Assembly: GCA_024681495.1 (NCBI GenBank)
Contig: JAILAS010000136.1
Location: 1 to 38,287, forward strand
Direction of reading: 5' to 3'
Length of the DNA stretch: 38,287 nucleotides
Origin: Eubacterium sp.
Lineage (GTDB): Bacteria > Bacillota > Clostridia > Lachnospirales > Lachnospiraceae
Below, piece by piece: positions 6,922 to 15,903 of this stretch. Numbering within the stretch: the first letter of the stretch is position 1; every line of letters begins with the position of its first letter. Made by a program: the position numbers and the translations under genes. Under the pieces are notes generated by a model, which saw only the letters and a program-made list of their open reading frames with translations, did not search any database and was not told the origin of the DNA.

Positions 6922-9492
6922 CTACTTCCTGCCGCAGCAGTTCTTATATTTCTTTCCGGATCCGCAGGGGCAGGGATCGTTGGGATATACCTTCTTGTCC
7001 TTGCGCACCTTGGGGCCGCTCTTGGCGGTGTCGTCCTTGTTGGTGCCGGTGGGCTTGGCCACCTCCTCGCGCTCGACCTTCTGCTCGATGCGCACGTGGT
7101 AGAGGAGACGAAGCACATCCTCCTGGATGTTGGCGATAAGGCCGTCGAACATCTCGAAGCCGGCGAGCTTATACTCCACGAGCGGGTCTCTCTGGCCGTA
7201 GGCCTGGAGTCCGATACCCTGACGGAGCTGGTCCATGTCGTCGATGTGGTCCATCCACTTGCGGTCGATAACCTTAAGGAGAACCACACGCTCGAGCTCG
7301 CGGAACGCCTCAATCTCGGGGAATTCCGACTCCTTGCTCTCGTAGAGGCGAACCGCCTCCTCCTTCAGGTTCTGCTTAATCGTGGCAAGCTTAAGCTTAT
7401 CGGCATTCTCTGCGGTAAGCGGCTTAACGGGGATGATGGGAATCAGGAGCGCGTTGAAGTCGTTATAACCCCTGTCTCCGCTCTCGGGATCGATGTCGTC
7501 GCTGAGCGTGGTGTCAACGGCCGATTCCACCTCGTCGGTCATCATCTTGAAGATGGCGTCCCTCATGCTCTCGCCGTCCAGAACCCTGCGGCGCTCGTCG
7601 TAGATGATCTCACGCTGCTCGTTCATTACCTGATCGTACTCGAGCAGGTTCTTACGGATTCCGAAGTTATTACCCTCTATCTTCTTCTGCGCCTGCTCTA
7701 TGGACTTGGAAAGCATCTTATGCTGAATCTGCTCGTTCTCGGGCACTCCGAGCGCGTTGAACATCGAAATCATCTTCTCGGAACCGAAGAGTCGAAGCAG
7801 ACTGTCCTCCAGAGAGAGGTAGAACTGCGACTCACCCGGGTCTCCCTGACGACCGGAACGTCCGCGGAGCTGGTTGTCAATTCGGCGGGACTCGTGGCGC
7901 TCTGTACCGATAATCTTCAGACCGCCCGCTGCCCTGGCATCCTCGTCAAGCTTGATATCGGTACCACGGCCGGCCATGTTGGTGGCGATGGTAACCATGC
8001 CCTTCTCGCCGGCGTGCTCAACGATCTGCGCCTCCTTCTCGTGGAACTTGGCGTTCAGTACCTGGTGCTCGATGCCCTCTCTGCGGAGCAATCCGCTCAG
8101 GAGCTCGGATGTCTCGATGGTGATGGTGCCGACCAGCACGGGCTGGCCCTTGGCATTGGCCTCCTTTATGGCCTCGACGACGGCGTGGAACTTCTCCTTC
8201 TCCGTCTTATATACGGCGTCCTCGAGATCCTTCCTGATAACGGGTCTGTTGGTGGGAATCTCGATAACGTCCATTCCGTAGATCTCACGGAACTCCTTCT
8301 CCTCGGTGAGGGCGGTACCGGTCATACCGCACTTCTTGTCGTATTTGTTAAAGAAGTTCTGGAACGTGATGGTGGCGAGGGTCTTGCTCTCGCGCTTAAC
8401 CTTCACGTGCTCCTTAGCCTCGATAGCCTGATGGAGGCCGTCCGAATAGCGGCGTCCGGGCATGATACGTCCGGTGAACTCGTCGACGATGAGCACCTGG
8501 TCATCCTTAACCACGTAGTCCTTGTCCTTGAACATGAGGTTATGCGCCCTGAGGGCCAGGATGATGTTATGCTGGATCTCGAGGTTATCGGCGTCGGCGA
8601 GGTTCTCGATGTGGAAGAACTGCTCCACCTTCTTAACGCCGTCGGCCGTGAGGTTAACGACCTTGTCCTTCTCGTTGACAATGAAGTCTCCCGTCTCCTC
8701 GATCTCGATACCCATGATGGCATCCATCTTAGAGAACTCTCCGGAGGCCTCGCCCTTCTTCAGCTGGCGGGCCAGCACATCGCAGGCCTCATAGAGCTGC
8801 GTGGACTTGCCGCTCTGGCCGGAAATGATAAGGGGCGTCCTGGCCTCGTCGATGAGAACCGAATCCACCTCGTCGATGATGGCGTAGTGGAGTCCCCTCT
8901 GGACCAATTGCTTCTTATAGATAACCATGTTGTCACGAAGATAGTCGAAGCCGTCCTCGTTGTTCGTGATGTAGGTGATGTCGCAGTTATATGCCTCCTG
9001 GCGCTCCTCGCTGTTCATGTCGTTGAGGACGCAGCCGACCTTAAGGCCCAGGAACTCGTGGACGGAACCCATCCACTCGGAATCTCGCTTGGCCAGGTAG
9101 TCGTTTACGGTAATGACGTGAACGCCCAGGCCCTCGAGCGCGTTGAGGTAGGCGGGAAGGGTGGACACGAGGGTCTTACCTTCACCCGTCTTCATCTCGG
9201 CGATACGCCCCTGATGAAGGATGACTCCACCGATGAGCTGTACCCTGTAGGGCTCCATTCCGAGGACTCTCTTGGCCGCCTCTCTCACCGTGGCGAACGC
9301 CTCGGGAAGCAGGTCGTCGAGCGTTTCCCCATCCTCGAGCCTCTTCTTAAACTCCGGTGTCTTCGCCTGCAGCTCCTCATCGGAGAGCGCCTGCATGGAA
9401 GGCCTCAGAGCCTCAATCTTATCTACTATTTTTTCGACCAGCTTCAGCTCGCGCTGGCTGTGTGTGCCGAAAAGCTTTTCTGCAATACCCAT
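6922..9492 (-). CDS. secA: Protein translocase ATPase SecA
   Basis: Motor ATPase that drives unfolded preproteins through SecYEG. The 856 residues are full length for the family. Nucleotide-binding fold 1 shows MKTGEGKTL (Walker A) and [15 protein letters not shown] (DEAD-like Walker B). The preprotein cross-linking region follows, then fold 2 with [10 protein letters not shown] and [13 protein letters not shown]. The helical scaffold comes next, and the tail ends in [15 protein letters not shown], the zinc-binding SecB/ribosome-contact motif. The start is ATG at 9490-9492 behind TAGGAG. It is a single-gene unit with its own promoter (9569-9597) and terminator (6806-6835). Nothing suggests an accessory SecA2; the conserved zinc tail marks it as the housekeeping copy. 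Confidence 0.98.
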   Translation of the reverse strand: MGIAEKLFGTHSQRELKLVEKIVDKIEALRPSMQALSDEELQAKTPEFKKRLEDGETLDDLLPEAFATVREAAKRVLGMEPYRVQLIGGVILHQGRIAEMKTGEGKTLVSTLPAYLNALEGLGVHVITVNDYLAKRDSEWMGSVHEFLGLKVGCVLNDMNSEERQEAYNCDITYITNNEDGFDYLRDNMVIYKKQLVQRGLHYAIIDEVDSVLIDEARTPLIISGQSGKSTQLYEACDVLARQLKKGEASGEFSKMDAIMGIEIEETGDFIVNEKDKVVNLTADGVKKVEQFFHIENLADADNLEIQHNIILALRAHNLMFKDKDYVVKDDQVLIVDEFTGRIMPGRRYSDGLHQAIEAKEHVKVKRESKTLATITFQNFFNKYDKKCGMTGTALTEEKEFREIYGMDVIEIPTNRPVIRKDLEDAVYKTEKEKFHAVVEAIKEANAKGQPVLVGTITIETSELLSGLLRREGIEHQVLNAKFHEKEAQIVEHAGEKGMVTIATNMAGRGTDIKLDEDARAAGGLKIIGTERHESRRIDNQLRGRSGRQGDPGESQFYLSLEDSLLRLFGSEKMISMFNALGVPENEQIQHKMLSKSIEQAQKKIEGNNFGIRKNLLEYDQVMNEQREIIYDERRRVLDGESMRDAIFKMMTDEVESAVDTTLSDDIDPESGDRGYNDFNALLIPIIPVKPLTAENADKLKLATIKQNLKEEAVRLYESKESEFPEIEAFRELERVVLLKVIDRKWMDHIDDMDQLRQGIGLQAYGQRDPLVEYKLAGFEMFDGLIANIQEDVLRLLYHVRIEQKVEREEVAKPTGTNKDDTAKSGPKVRKDKKVYPNDPCPCGSGKKYKNCCGRK

Positions 9493-9568
9493 ATTATGTT
9501 AACTCCTAAACGTATTCTCAACATTATCAAAATAATAAGTCCCATTTCAGGAAGACTCATACTTTGCT

Positions 9569-9597
9569 ATTCTATCACCGCTTTAGTTTCAATGCAA
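9569..9597 (-). promoter_or_regulatory. secA promoter
   Basis: Minus strand: TTGCAT (9592-9597), a 17-nt spacer and TAGAAT (9569-9574). The leader to secA would be about 70 nt, with no obvious secM-like open frame. The promoter is back-to-back with the aminotransferase promoter in a 278-bp gap. Confidence 0.65.
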
Positions 9598-9693
9598 TAA
9601 ACAAACTGTAAACGAGTTTTGAACTAGCTTTTACCCCGCTCACACCCCGCCTGCAATGTGGTTTTACGGCTCTTTTTTACCAAAAGTTATCTG

Positions 9694-9721
9694 TTGCGAT
9701 TTCCTGCTCGGGGTGTATAAT
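9694..9721 (+). promoter_or_regulatory. Promoter of the aminotransferase/aldolase/kinase operon
   Basis: TTGCGA (9694-9699), a 16-nt spacer and a perfect TATAAT (9716-9721). The start codon is about 50 nt downstream behind AAAGGAGAT. Around the start site, TTGAGTTATGACGTGAACGT and TTCACAAGTGAACG hold short inverted pieces (TTCAC/GTGAA) that could bind the TetR-type regulator encoded in the operon. That is a guess. Confidence 0.6.
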
Positions 9722-9770
9722 TGAGTTATGACGTGAACGTGGATTCACAAGTGAACGAAAGGAGATCATC

Positions 9771-11258
9771 ATGGCTTACAACGGTTTTGCAATTGACGAG
9801 TATCTCGACGCGGATGCCGTCACATCGCAGCTCGACGAGCTCATCCAAAAGCCCGTCTACTCCATACTCCCCGAGCACCTCGAAGAGTATGAAAAGGAAT
9901 ACTTCGACAGGAAGTGCACGAAATCGAAGGCGATGATTACGCGCGCGAAGACAGTCATCCCCGGCGGCGTTCAGCACAATCTGGCCTTCAACTATCCCTT
10001 CCCCATCGTCATCTCGAAGGCGGAGGGCGCCAAGCTCTACGACATCGACGGCAACGAATACTACGACCTGCTCCAGGCCGGCGGCCCCACCGTTTTGGGG
10101 AGCAATATGCCCGCGGTCCGCGAGGCCGTGAAGGACCTGCTCGACACCTGCGGTCCCTCCACCGGACTCTTCCACGAGTACGAATACAAGCTCGCCAACA
10201 AGATATCCGAGTGCGTTCCCTCTGTTGAGATGTTCAGGATGCTCGGCAGCGGAACCGAGGCCTGCATGGTGGCGGCCAGAATCGCACGCCTGAAGACCGG
10301 AAAGAAGAACATCCTCAAGATGGGTGGCGCCTACCACGGATGGTCGGATCAGCTGGCATTCGGCATAAGGGTCCCCGGCACCAGGGGAATGATGTCCAAG
10401 GGCGTGCCCGGATTCGTGTTCAAGCACACGGACGAGTTCTTCCCCAACGACCTCGAGGATCTCGAGAGAAAGCTTAAGAAGCACCAGATTGACGGCGGGA
10501 CCGCGGCAGTATTTATCGAGCCGGTCGGCCCCGAGAGCGGTACCCGCCCCGTCTCCAAAGAATTCATAAAGGGCTGCGAGAGGCTGGCCCACAAGTATGA
10601 CGCGCTCCTCGTATTCGACGAGGTCGTGACAGGATTCAGGATCGGCATGTCGGGCGCACAGGGCTACTTCGGCGTGGACCCCGACCTCACCATCTTCGGC
10701 AAGGTCATTGCCGGCGGATACCCGGGCGCGGGCGGAGTCGGCGGACACAGGGACTGCATGGCGCACCTGGGCGCCGGACTCGACTCGTCCGGAAAGAAGA
10801 TAAAGAAGGCCCTGTGCGGCGGAACCATGGCCGCCACCCCCATCTCATGCTGCGCCGGATACACGGTGCTGTGCGAGATCGAGCGGACCGGTGCCTGCGA
10901 GAAGGCCGGACGCATGGGCGACCGCCTCACCAAGGGGCTCCAGGAGCTCATCGCGAAGTACCACCTTCCCTTCGTGGCCTTCAACCAGGGCAGCATCTGC
11001 CACCTCGACAACGCCGGCACGATGCACTATGCCATCGACTTAAAGAAGCTCTGGGAGATCCCCTCCATCCTCAAGCAGACCGGCATTCGCCAGAAGGAGA
11101 TGGAGCACATGGGAGCCGCATACATGGCAGAGGGCATCGTGACCCTGGCGGGCTCCAGATTGTACACGAGTGCGGCGTATGACGAAGAGATGATAGACGA
11201 CGTTCTCTCCCGCTTCGACAGAGTGTTCTCGAAGTGCGGGCAGATAACCGAGAGCTAG
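9771..11258 (+). CDS. Class III PLP-dependent aminotransferase (HemL-like)
   Basis: Fold-type I enzyme related to glutamate-1-semialdehyde aminomutase and other class III aminotransferases. It has 495 residues, about 60 longer than HemL because of an N-terminal extension. Visible motifs are SGTEA (about 160-164, phosphate binding), AYHGW (187-191), FDEV (282-285, cofactor-ring aspartate) and the PLP lysine in FGKVIAGGYPGA (Lys311). The start is ATG behind AAAGGAGATCATC. It is first in an operon with an aldolase, TetR regulator and FGGY kinase, and no other haem genes are nearby. A catabolic transamination of a sugar-derived or amino-alcohol substrate is therefore more likely than tetrapyrrole synthesis. 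The true substrate cannot be read from sequence. The gene is richer in GC than the neighbouring PTS genes. Confidence 0.88.
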   Translation: MAYNGFAIDEYLDADAVTSQLDELIQKPVYSILPEHLEEYEKEYFDRKCTKSKAMITRAKTVIPGGVQHNLAFNYPFPIVISKAEGAKLYDIDGNEYYDLLQAGGPTVLGSNMPAVREAVKDLLDTCGPSTGLFHEYEYKLANKISECVPSVEMFRMLGSGTEACMVAARIARLKTGKKNILKMGGAYHGWSDQLAFGIRVPGTRGMMSKGVPGFVFKHTDEFFPNDLEDLERKLKKHQIDGGTAAVFIEPVGPESGTRPVSKEFIKGCERLAHKYDALLVFDEVVTGFRIGMSGAQGYFGVDPDLTIFGKVIAGGYPGAGGVGGHRDCMAHLGAGLDSSGKKIKKALCGGTMAATPISCCAGYTVLCEIERTGACEKAGRMGDRLTKGLQELIAKYHLPFVAFNQGSICHLDNAGTMHYAIDLKKLWEIPSILKQTGIRQKEMEHMGAAYMAEGIVTLAGSRLYTSAAYDEEMIDDVLSRFDRVFSKCGQITES

Positions 11259-11267
11259 GAGGTGCAC

Positions 11268-12269
11268 ATGGATACATTGACAGCCAAAACACAGGTGATT
11301 GAGGCGTCTCTGGAGCTGGTCGAAAAGGGCCTGGTGGCCAGGACGTGGGGCAACGTGTCCGCGCGAATCAGCGAGGACGAGTTCGTGATTACTCCCAGCG
11401 GAATGGCATACGAGGACCTGACGCCCGACGACATCGTCACCGTGAGGATCGACGGCCTCAGCTACGAGGGTGACATAAAACCGTCCAGCGAGAAGGGCGT
11501 GCACGCGGCAGCCTACGCCCTGCGCCCCGAGATAAACTTCATCGTCCACACGCATCAGGACTACGCCACGGCCCTCTCCGCGCTCGGTCGCGGGATTCGG
11601 GGATACGCCGCCTCCTACGCAGACGTGATAGGTCGCGCCGTTCCCTGCGCCGAATACGGCCTCTCATCCACCAAAAAGCTCGCCGACAATGTGGCCGCCT
11701 GCGTCGGGATGTACGCCGACTCGAAGGCGTTCCTCATGACCAACCACGGCACGGTCTGCCTGGGCGAGGACAGGGACGACGCCATGAAGGTGGCCCTCAC
11801 TCTCGAGGACATGTGCAAAGAGCGCTATGCCGAGATTGCCGGCAGGTCCTTCGACCGCGAGCTCCCCGAGTTCTACGAGACCAAAGAATCCCCCGAGGGG
11901 ACCTACATATTCGTAAAGAGCCCGCAGGTAAGGCTCATGAGCCAGGCCGGGGACCAGAGGAGGGTCTACGTCGACGACGAGGCGCAGTTCCTCGGATCCG
12001 GAATAAGGTGTGTGAGCGCCGATCGGAGCACCTCGTCGGTCATGGCCGCGGCCAGAAGGTACGGCGCGGTCTTCGTTAAGGGGCGCGGCGCTCTGGTATA
12101 CGGGCCCGACGCCGAGGAGGCGAACGCCCTGAGGATGATCGTCGAGAAGGGAGCTCTCGCTTCCTATGTAGCGGCCAAAAGCCACGACGCGCACGCCGTT
12201 CCCGTAACGTCATCCGTTCTGGAGCACATCATCTACAAGGTGAGCTACTCAAAGAGAAAGGACGCATAA
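11268..12269 (+). CDS. Class II aldolase/epimerase with a second, partial aldolase-like domain
   Basis: Zinc aldolases of the AraD/FucA type cleave or epimerise sugar phosphates. Residues 1 to about 205 form a complete domain: NVSAR near 29, TPSGM near 42, SSEKGVHAA with the catalytic-type Glu75, zinc ligands His94 and His96 in VHTHQDYA, and His160 in TNHGTV. Residues about 215-333 look like a second, partial copy (VFVKGRGALVYGPDAEEANALRMIVEKGA) without the histidine set, so the protein of 333 residues is longer than the usual 210-240. ATG 11268 is chosen because AGGAGG at 11257-11262 lies 5 nt before it; the ORF track uses GTG two codons earlier. The ribosome site overlaps the aminotransferase stop, so translation is probably coupled. 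Confidence 0.88.
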   Translation: MDTLTAKTQVIEASLELVEKGLVARTWGNVSARISEDEFVITPSGMAYEDLTPDDIVTVRIDGLSYEGDIKPSSEKGVHAAAYALRPEINFIVHTHQDYATALSALGRGIRGYAASYADVIGRAVPCAEYGLSSTKKLADNVAACVGMYADSKAFLMTNHGTVCLGEDRDDAMKVALTLEDMCKERYAEIAGRSFDRELPEFYETKESPEGTYIFVKSPQVRLMSQAGDQRRVYVDDEAQFLGSGIRCVSADRSTSSVMAAARRYGAVFVKGRGALVYGPDAEEANALRMIVEKGALASYVAAKSHDAHAVPVTSSVLEHIIYKVSYSKRKDA

Positions 12270-12923
12270 TTGCTTAAGAAACTTTCCGAAGAAAAACAAA
12301 AGTTGATTTTAGAAAAGGCGACGGACGAGTTCGGGCGCTGCGGCAAGGCGGATGCCAAGATAAGCCGGATTGCCGGCGCAGCCGGCGTGAGCGTGGGAGT
12401 CATCTACAAGTACTACACCGACAAGGACACCCTCTTCCACATCTGCCTCGAGAACAGCCTGAAGACGCTGTCAGAGGTTTTGACGACATCGGGCGCATCG
12501 AACGACGCTGAGGAGATGTTGAGGAATATATTGGCGTCCATCCGGGAGTTTTCGAAGGAGAACCCCAGCGTCATCCGCATGTACCACGCCATCACGAGCG
12601 AGCCCGACGAAAAGGAGGCGGCCGAGCTGGCCGCGGAGATAGAGGGGATATCCTCTTCCTTATATAAGGATTGGATTTCCGACGGGATTGAGGCAGGAAC
12701 CATCAGGGAGGACGCATCCCCCGAAATGTCCGCCTTCTTCTTCGACAACCTGCTCATGATGCTGCACTTTTCCTACGCGCTGCCCTACTACAGGCAGCGG
12801 TACAGGATCTACTGCGGCAAGGACGTGGACTCGGCCGCTTCGGAGAAGTTGCTCGAGGAGCAGCTCGTCGCCTTTCTGAAGGCCGCCCTAAACCCAGCGG
12901 CCCAACAAGGAGGAAAACCATGA
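12270..12923 (+). CDS. TetR/AcrR-family transcriptional regulator
   Basis: 217 residues with the family's N-terminal three-helix DNA-binding domain: ILEKATDEFGRCGKADAKISRIAGAAGVSVGVIYKYYTDKDTLF (in pieces, about residues 13-57). An all-helical ligand-binding and dimer region fills the rest. The start is TTG, immediately after the aldolase stop (taa-TTG) and 8 nt behind AAAGGA; no in-frame ATG would preserve the first helix. It overlaps the kinase ATG by four bases (ATGA). Lying inside the operon it probably controls, it is likely a local repressor released by a pathway intermediate. Ligand unknown. Confidence 0.9.
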   Translation: MLKKLSEEKQKLILEKATDEFGRCGKADAKISRIAGAAGVSVGVIYKYYTDKDTLFHICLENSLKTLSEVLTTSGASNDAEEMLRNILASIREFSKENPSVIRMYHAITSEPDEKEAAELAAEIEGISSSLYKDWISDGIEAGTIREDASPEMSAFFFDNLLMMLHFSYALPYYRQRYRIYCGKDVDSAASEKLLEEQLVAFLKAALNPAAQQGGKP

Positions 12924-14530
12924 ATATCCTGGCCTATGACATAGGAACCACGGGAATCAAGACCTGCCTGTTCAGCCTGGAGGACGGCATTACACCCCTG
13001 GGCTCGGAGAACCGCGGATACGGGCTCTACGAGGTACCGGGCGGCGGCATGGAACAGGACGCCGACGAGTGGTGGAGCGCCATGTGCGAGACCACCCGCG
13101 CCCTGCTGGAAAAGACGGGCATATCCCCGCTCGACATAAACGGCATCTCTTTCTGTTCGCAGATGCAGGGGCTAGTGCTGGTGGACAGCGAGGGAGAGCC
13201 GGTCAGGCGCCCCATGAGCTACATGGACCAGCGGGCGACGGCGCAGATAAAGAAGCATCTGGCTTACGGGCCGACCATTGCCGGCGCGAACGTATTTCGA
13301 CTCCTGAAGTGCCTGAAGGCCACGGGAGCGGTGCCCAGTTCGGTAAAGGATCCCGTCTGGAAGTATAAGTGGGTGGAGGAGAACGAGCCCGAAAACTTCG
13401 CACGCGTCCATAAGTGGCTGGACGTCAAGGAGTACATCATCGCCCGATGCACCGGACGCTTCGTTATGACCGAGGACTCCGCCTACGCCACCCTGCTCTA
13501 CGACACACACAGGAAGGAGTTCAGCGAGCCCCTGATGAAGATGTTCGGGGTGAAAAAGGAACACATGCCCGACATAATACGTTCCACGGACGAGGCGGGC
13601 AAGCTCCTGCACGGTCCCGCCGAGGAGCTGGGCCTGGCCGCCGGAACCTCAGTGTTCGGGGGCGGCGGCGACGCATCGTTCATCGGACTGGGCGCGGGAT
13701 GCGTACGCCCGGGAGACACGCACATATACTGCGGCACATCCGGCTGGGTCTCCACGGTCGTCCCCTCGCAGATGGTCGACACCAGGTACATGATTGCGGC
13801 GATAACCGGAGCCGATCCCAATAGCTACAACTACTTCGCCGAGATGGAGACGGCCGGCAAGTGCCTCGAGTGGGTGAAAAACCACCTGGCGCTCGACGAG
13901 ATCGGCGTCTACCTCGACCGGAAGGACATCACCTCATCCACCGGGATGGAGAAGACCTATATAAGCCTCTACGACTACCTGACGGAAGTGATTAAGAAGG
14001 CCCCCGCCGGCTCGGGCGGAGTGATCTTCACGCCCTGGCTGCACGGCAATCGCTGTCCCTTCGAGGACCCGGACGCCGCCGCCATGTTCTTCGGCATCAC
14101 CATGAACACCGGCAAGACCGAGCTCATCCGCTCCGTCATCGAGGGAATCTGCTATCACCTGCGCTGGATGCTCGAGTGCCAGGACCGCAAGACACGCACC
14201 TCCGATGTGATTCGATTCGTGGGGGGCGGCGCATTGTCGGACTCCGTGTGCCAGATTCTGGCCGATGTTACCGGGCGGACCATCGAGACTGTGGACCACC
14301 CACAGGATGCGGGAAGCGTGGGAGCGGCAGTAACCGCTGCGGTCGGCCTTCGGGAGATATCCCACCTCTACGACACGGGCAGGCTCATAAAGCCCACGAA
14401 GGTCTTTAGGCCCAATCCGGGAAACCGCGCGGTATACGACAGGTGCTACGCCGTATTTAAGGAGCTGCACGCGTCGAACGCCCGGGGATTTTCGGCGTTA
14501 TCCGCCATAAGAGAAAGGACAGGACTATGA
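12920..14530 (+). CDS. FGGY-family carbohydrate kinase (xylulokinase-like)
   Basis: 536 residues with the two-domain sugar kinase fold. The N-terminal phosphate-binding strand reads YDIGTTGIKT (5-14). Substrate-side residues include GISFCSQMQGLVLVD near 75-89 and SYMDQRA near 100-106. The catalytic aspartate sits in GGGGDASFIG (Asp251). The second ATP site follows as HIYCGTSGWVST and, further on, RFVGGGALSDSVCQILADVTGR and VDHPQDAGSVGAA. The start is ATG behind AAGGAGG, overlapping the tetR stop. It probably phosphorylates a ketose or polyol so that the aldolase upstream can split it. Family members include xylulo-, glycero-, erythritol- and ribulokinases; the exact sugar cannot be told. Confidence 0.9.
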   Translation: MNILAYDIGTTGIKTCLFSLEDGITPLGSENRGYGLYEVPGGGMEQDADEWWSAMCETTRALLEKTGISPLDINGISFCSQMQGLVLVDSEGEPVRRPMSYMDQRATAQIKKHLAYGPTIAGANVFRLLKCLKATGAVPSSVKDPVWKYKWVEENEPENFARVHKWLDVKEYIIARCTGRFVMTEDSAYATLLYDTHRKEFSEPLMKMFGVKKEHMPDIIRSTDEAGKLLHGPAEELGLAAGTSVFGGGGDASFIGLGAGCVRPGDTHIYCGTSGWVSTVVPSQMVDTRYMIAAITGADPNSYNYFAEMETAGKCLEWVKNHLALDEIGVYLDRKDITSSTGMEKTYISLYDYLTEVIKKAPAGSGGVIFTPWLHGNRCPFEDPDAAAMFFGITMNTGKTELIRSVIEGICYHLRWMLECQDRKTRTSDVIRFVGGGALSDSVCQILADVTGRTIETVDHPQDAGSVGAAVTAAVGLREISHLYDTGRLIKPTKVFRPNPGNRAVYDRCYAVFKELHASNARGFSALSAIRERTGL

Positions 14531-14955
14531 AGAAAAACAAAGAGCTTCTAAGGACAATCAAATTCGCTCTGTTCTCCGTGTCGGCCGGCGTAATCGAGCT
14601 GGGCGCGTTCACGGCACTGAACGCCCTGACCCCCTGGCCCTACTGGCCCAAGTACCTCATTGCACTGGTGCTCTCGGTGCTCTGGAACTTCACGCTGAAC
14701 AGGCATTACACCTTTCAGTCGGCCAACAACGTCCCCGTCGCCATGATGAAGGTGGCCGCCTTTTACGCGGTGTTCACGCCGCTTTCGACAGTCGGCGGCA
14801 ACTACCTGGCGGAGACCCTCGGCTGGAACGAAGTCCTGGTCACGGTGCTCAACATGTGCTGCAACTTCGTCACCGAGTACCTCTACGACAGATTCTTCGT
14901 ATTCGGAAGCACCCTCGACACAAACGAACGAGCAAAAAAACAGGAACGGGATTAA
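14527..14955 (+). CDS. GtrA-like membrane protein
   Basis: 142 residues with four predicted membrane helices (about 11-32, 39-57, 75-97 and 104-124) and the family signature ALVLSVLWNFTLNRHYTF between helices two and three. GtrA-type proteins are thought to help move lipid-linked sugars across the membrane or to aid polysaccharide glycosylation. The ATG overlaps the kinase stop (ATGA), so it is translated as the last gene of the operon. No sugar permease is present, and this protein is too small to be a conventional transporter, so its link with the catabolic genes is puzzling. The stop codon lies inside the loop of the terminator hairpin. Confidence 0.88.
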   Translation: MKKNKELLRTIKFALFSVSAGVIELGAFTALNALTPWPYWPKYLIALVLSVLWNFTLNRHYTFQSANNVPVAMMKVAAFYAVFTPLSTVGGNYLAETLGWNEVLVTVLNMCCNFVTEYLYDRFFVFGSTLDTNERAKKQERD

Positions 14956-14973
14956 CCCGCTCCTGTTTCCTTT
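14934..14973. terminator. Bidirectional intrinsic terminator between convergent operons
   Basis: CAGGAACGGG-attaa-CCCGCTCCTG (14941-14965, one mismatch) is extended by AAA/TTT. It is flanked by A7 on the left (14934-14940) and TTTCCTTTTTATT on the right. It therefore serves gtrA on the plus strand and the 14990 gene on the minus strand. The gtrA stop codon TAA (14953-14955) forms part of the loop. Confidence 0.9.
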
Positions 14974-14989
14974 TTATTCGGTATTATGT

Positions 14990-15886
14990 CTACCTCTCGC
15001 CTCTGATGAGCCAGGGCGTGGGCTGTGTCACGAAACTCGAGGCCTTGTCAGTCTTGGCCACGGTTATCTGCGTAACCCTCATGTTCTTAATGCCGTTGCG
15101 CTGGAAGATATCCCTGATTCCCGAGAGGATGTCGAGCTCGAGCGTGTAAACGATGAACTGCATGTGCGGGTTCTTCTTGATGAGGTCCCTTATCTGCTCC
15201 TCGAGCTTATCCGATGCTACGATGAACGAGAGCCTCGGAGCGGGCAGATCTGCCAGCGTCTCCTCCCTCACGTCCTTCACGATCTCCACGTTCCTCACGC
15301 CGAACTTCTCCACGTTCTCGCGCATGGACGCCTCCGAGCCCGGATCGGGCTCCACGGCGATAACCTTGCCATCGGGCGCCATCATGGCCGCCTCTACAAC
15401 AATACTCTCGGCGTTTACGAGGAGCACCCTGTCCTCGGAATCCACGCCCATCATCGTCATGATGACGGCTCGAATCTCGTTGCCCACGTAGTGAATGGGG
15501 CCGCGGGCGAAGTTGTCGTTCTCGATTCCTATCTTATAGGACTCGTGCGCATTCTGATTGTACACGAGGACGACGGTGGGTCCCACGATCTCGTCGTCAA
15601 TGAGGTCTCGAACCTTCTTCTTCTCGTAGTCGCCGTTGGGCTCGAGCCCGTAGCCTACGAAGACGTCGCACTCCTCGTGCCCCGCCTCCCATATGTCGTA
15701 GAAGAGGCCCTTGTCTCTCTTTCCGGTGAATATCAGCACGTACTGATTCATCTCGATGGCGGGGAGAACGTTACAGACGTTCCTCACGTTATCGAGAATC
15801 TTTACCTTGTCGATGCCTACCTGACCCACGTCGGTGAGAAAGCCCATCCACTGAGTCATCTGTTTGTTAGTAAATTCCTGTGCCAT
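14990..15886 (-). CDS. CbiE/CbiT-like (precorrin methyltransferase-related) protein with a degraded SAM motif
   Basis: 298 residues. The C-terminal half resembles the CbiT class of SAM methyltransferases: GPIHYVGNEIRAVIMTMMG, then a first strand VLLVNAESIVVEAAMMAP, then GKVIAVEPDPGSEASMRENVEKFGVRNVEIV. In true enzymes the first strand carries a glycine-rich D.GAGTG loop; here it reads LVNAES, so cofactor binding is doubtful. The N-terminal half (about 1-125) may be a worn CbiE-like domain. No other cobalamin genes are near. The start chosen (15884-15886) follows AAGGAGAGAGATT and is seven codons inside the ORF-track start. It is last in the operon after the U32-like and GGDEF-EAL genes, so a role tied to that signalling protein is possible but unproven. 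Confidence 0.55.
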   Translation of the reverse strand: MAQEFTNKQMTQWMGFLTDVGQVGIDKVKILDNVRNVCNVLPAIEMNQYVLIFTGKRDKGLFYDIWEAGHEECDVFVGYGLEPNGDYEKKKVRDLIDDEIVGPTVVLVYNQNAHESYKIGIENDNFARGPIHYVGNEIRAVIMTMMGVDSEDRVLLVNAESIVVEAAMMAPDGKVIAVEPDPGSEASMRENVEKFGVRNVEIVKDVREETLADLPAPRLSFIVASDKLEEQIRDLIKKNPHMQFIVYTLELDILSGIRDIFQRNGIKNMRVTQITVAKTDKASSFVTQPTPWLIRGER

Positions 15887-15903
15887 AATCTCTCTCCTTC
15901 CGG

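Noticed and set aside
7096-9600. 834-codon plus-strand ORF opposite secA
   Set aside because: Antisense shadow of secA produced by its codon bias; secA motifs on the minus strand are unmistakable.
9771-11258. hemL (tetrapyrrole synthesis)
   Set aside because: The family match is at the class III aminotransferase level. Operon partners are sugar-catabolic and the protein is longer than HemL, so no gene symbol is given.
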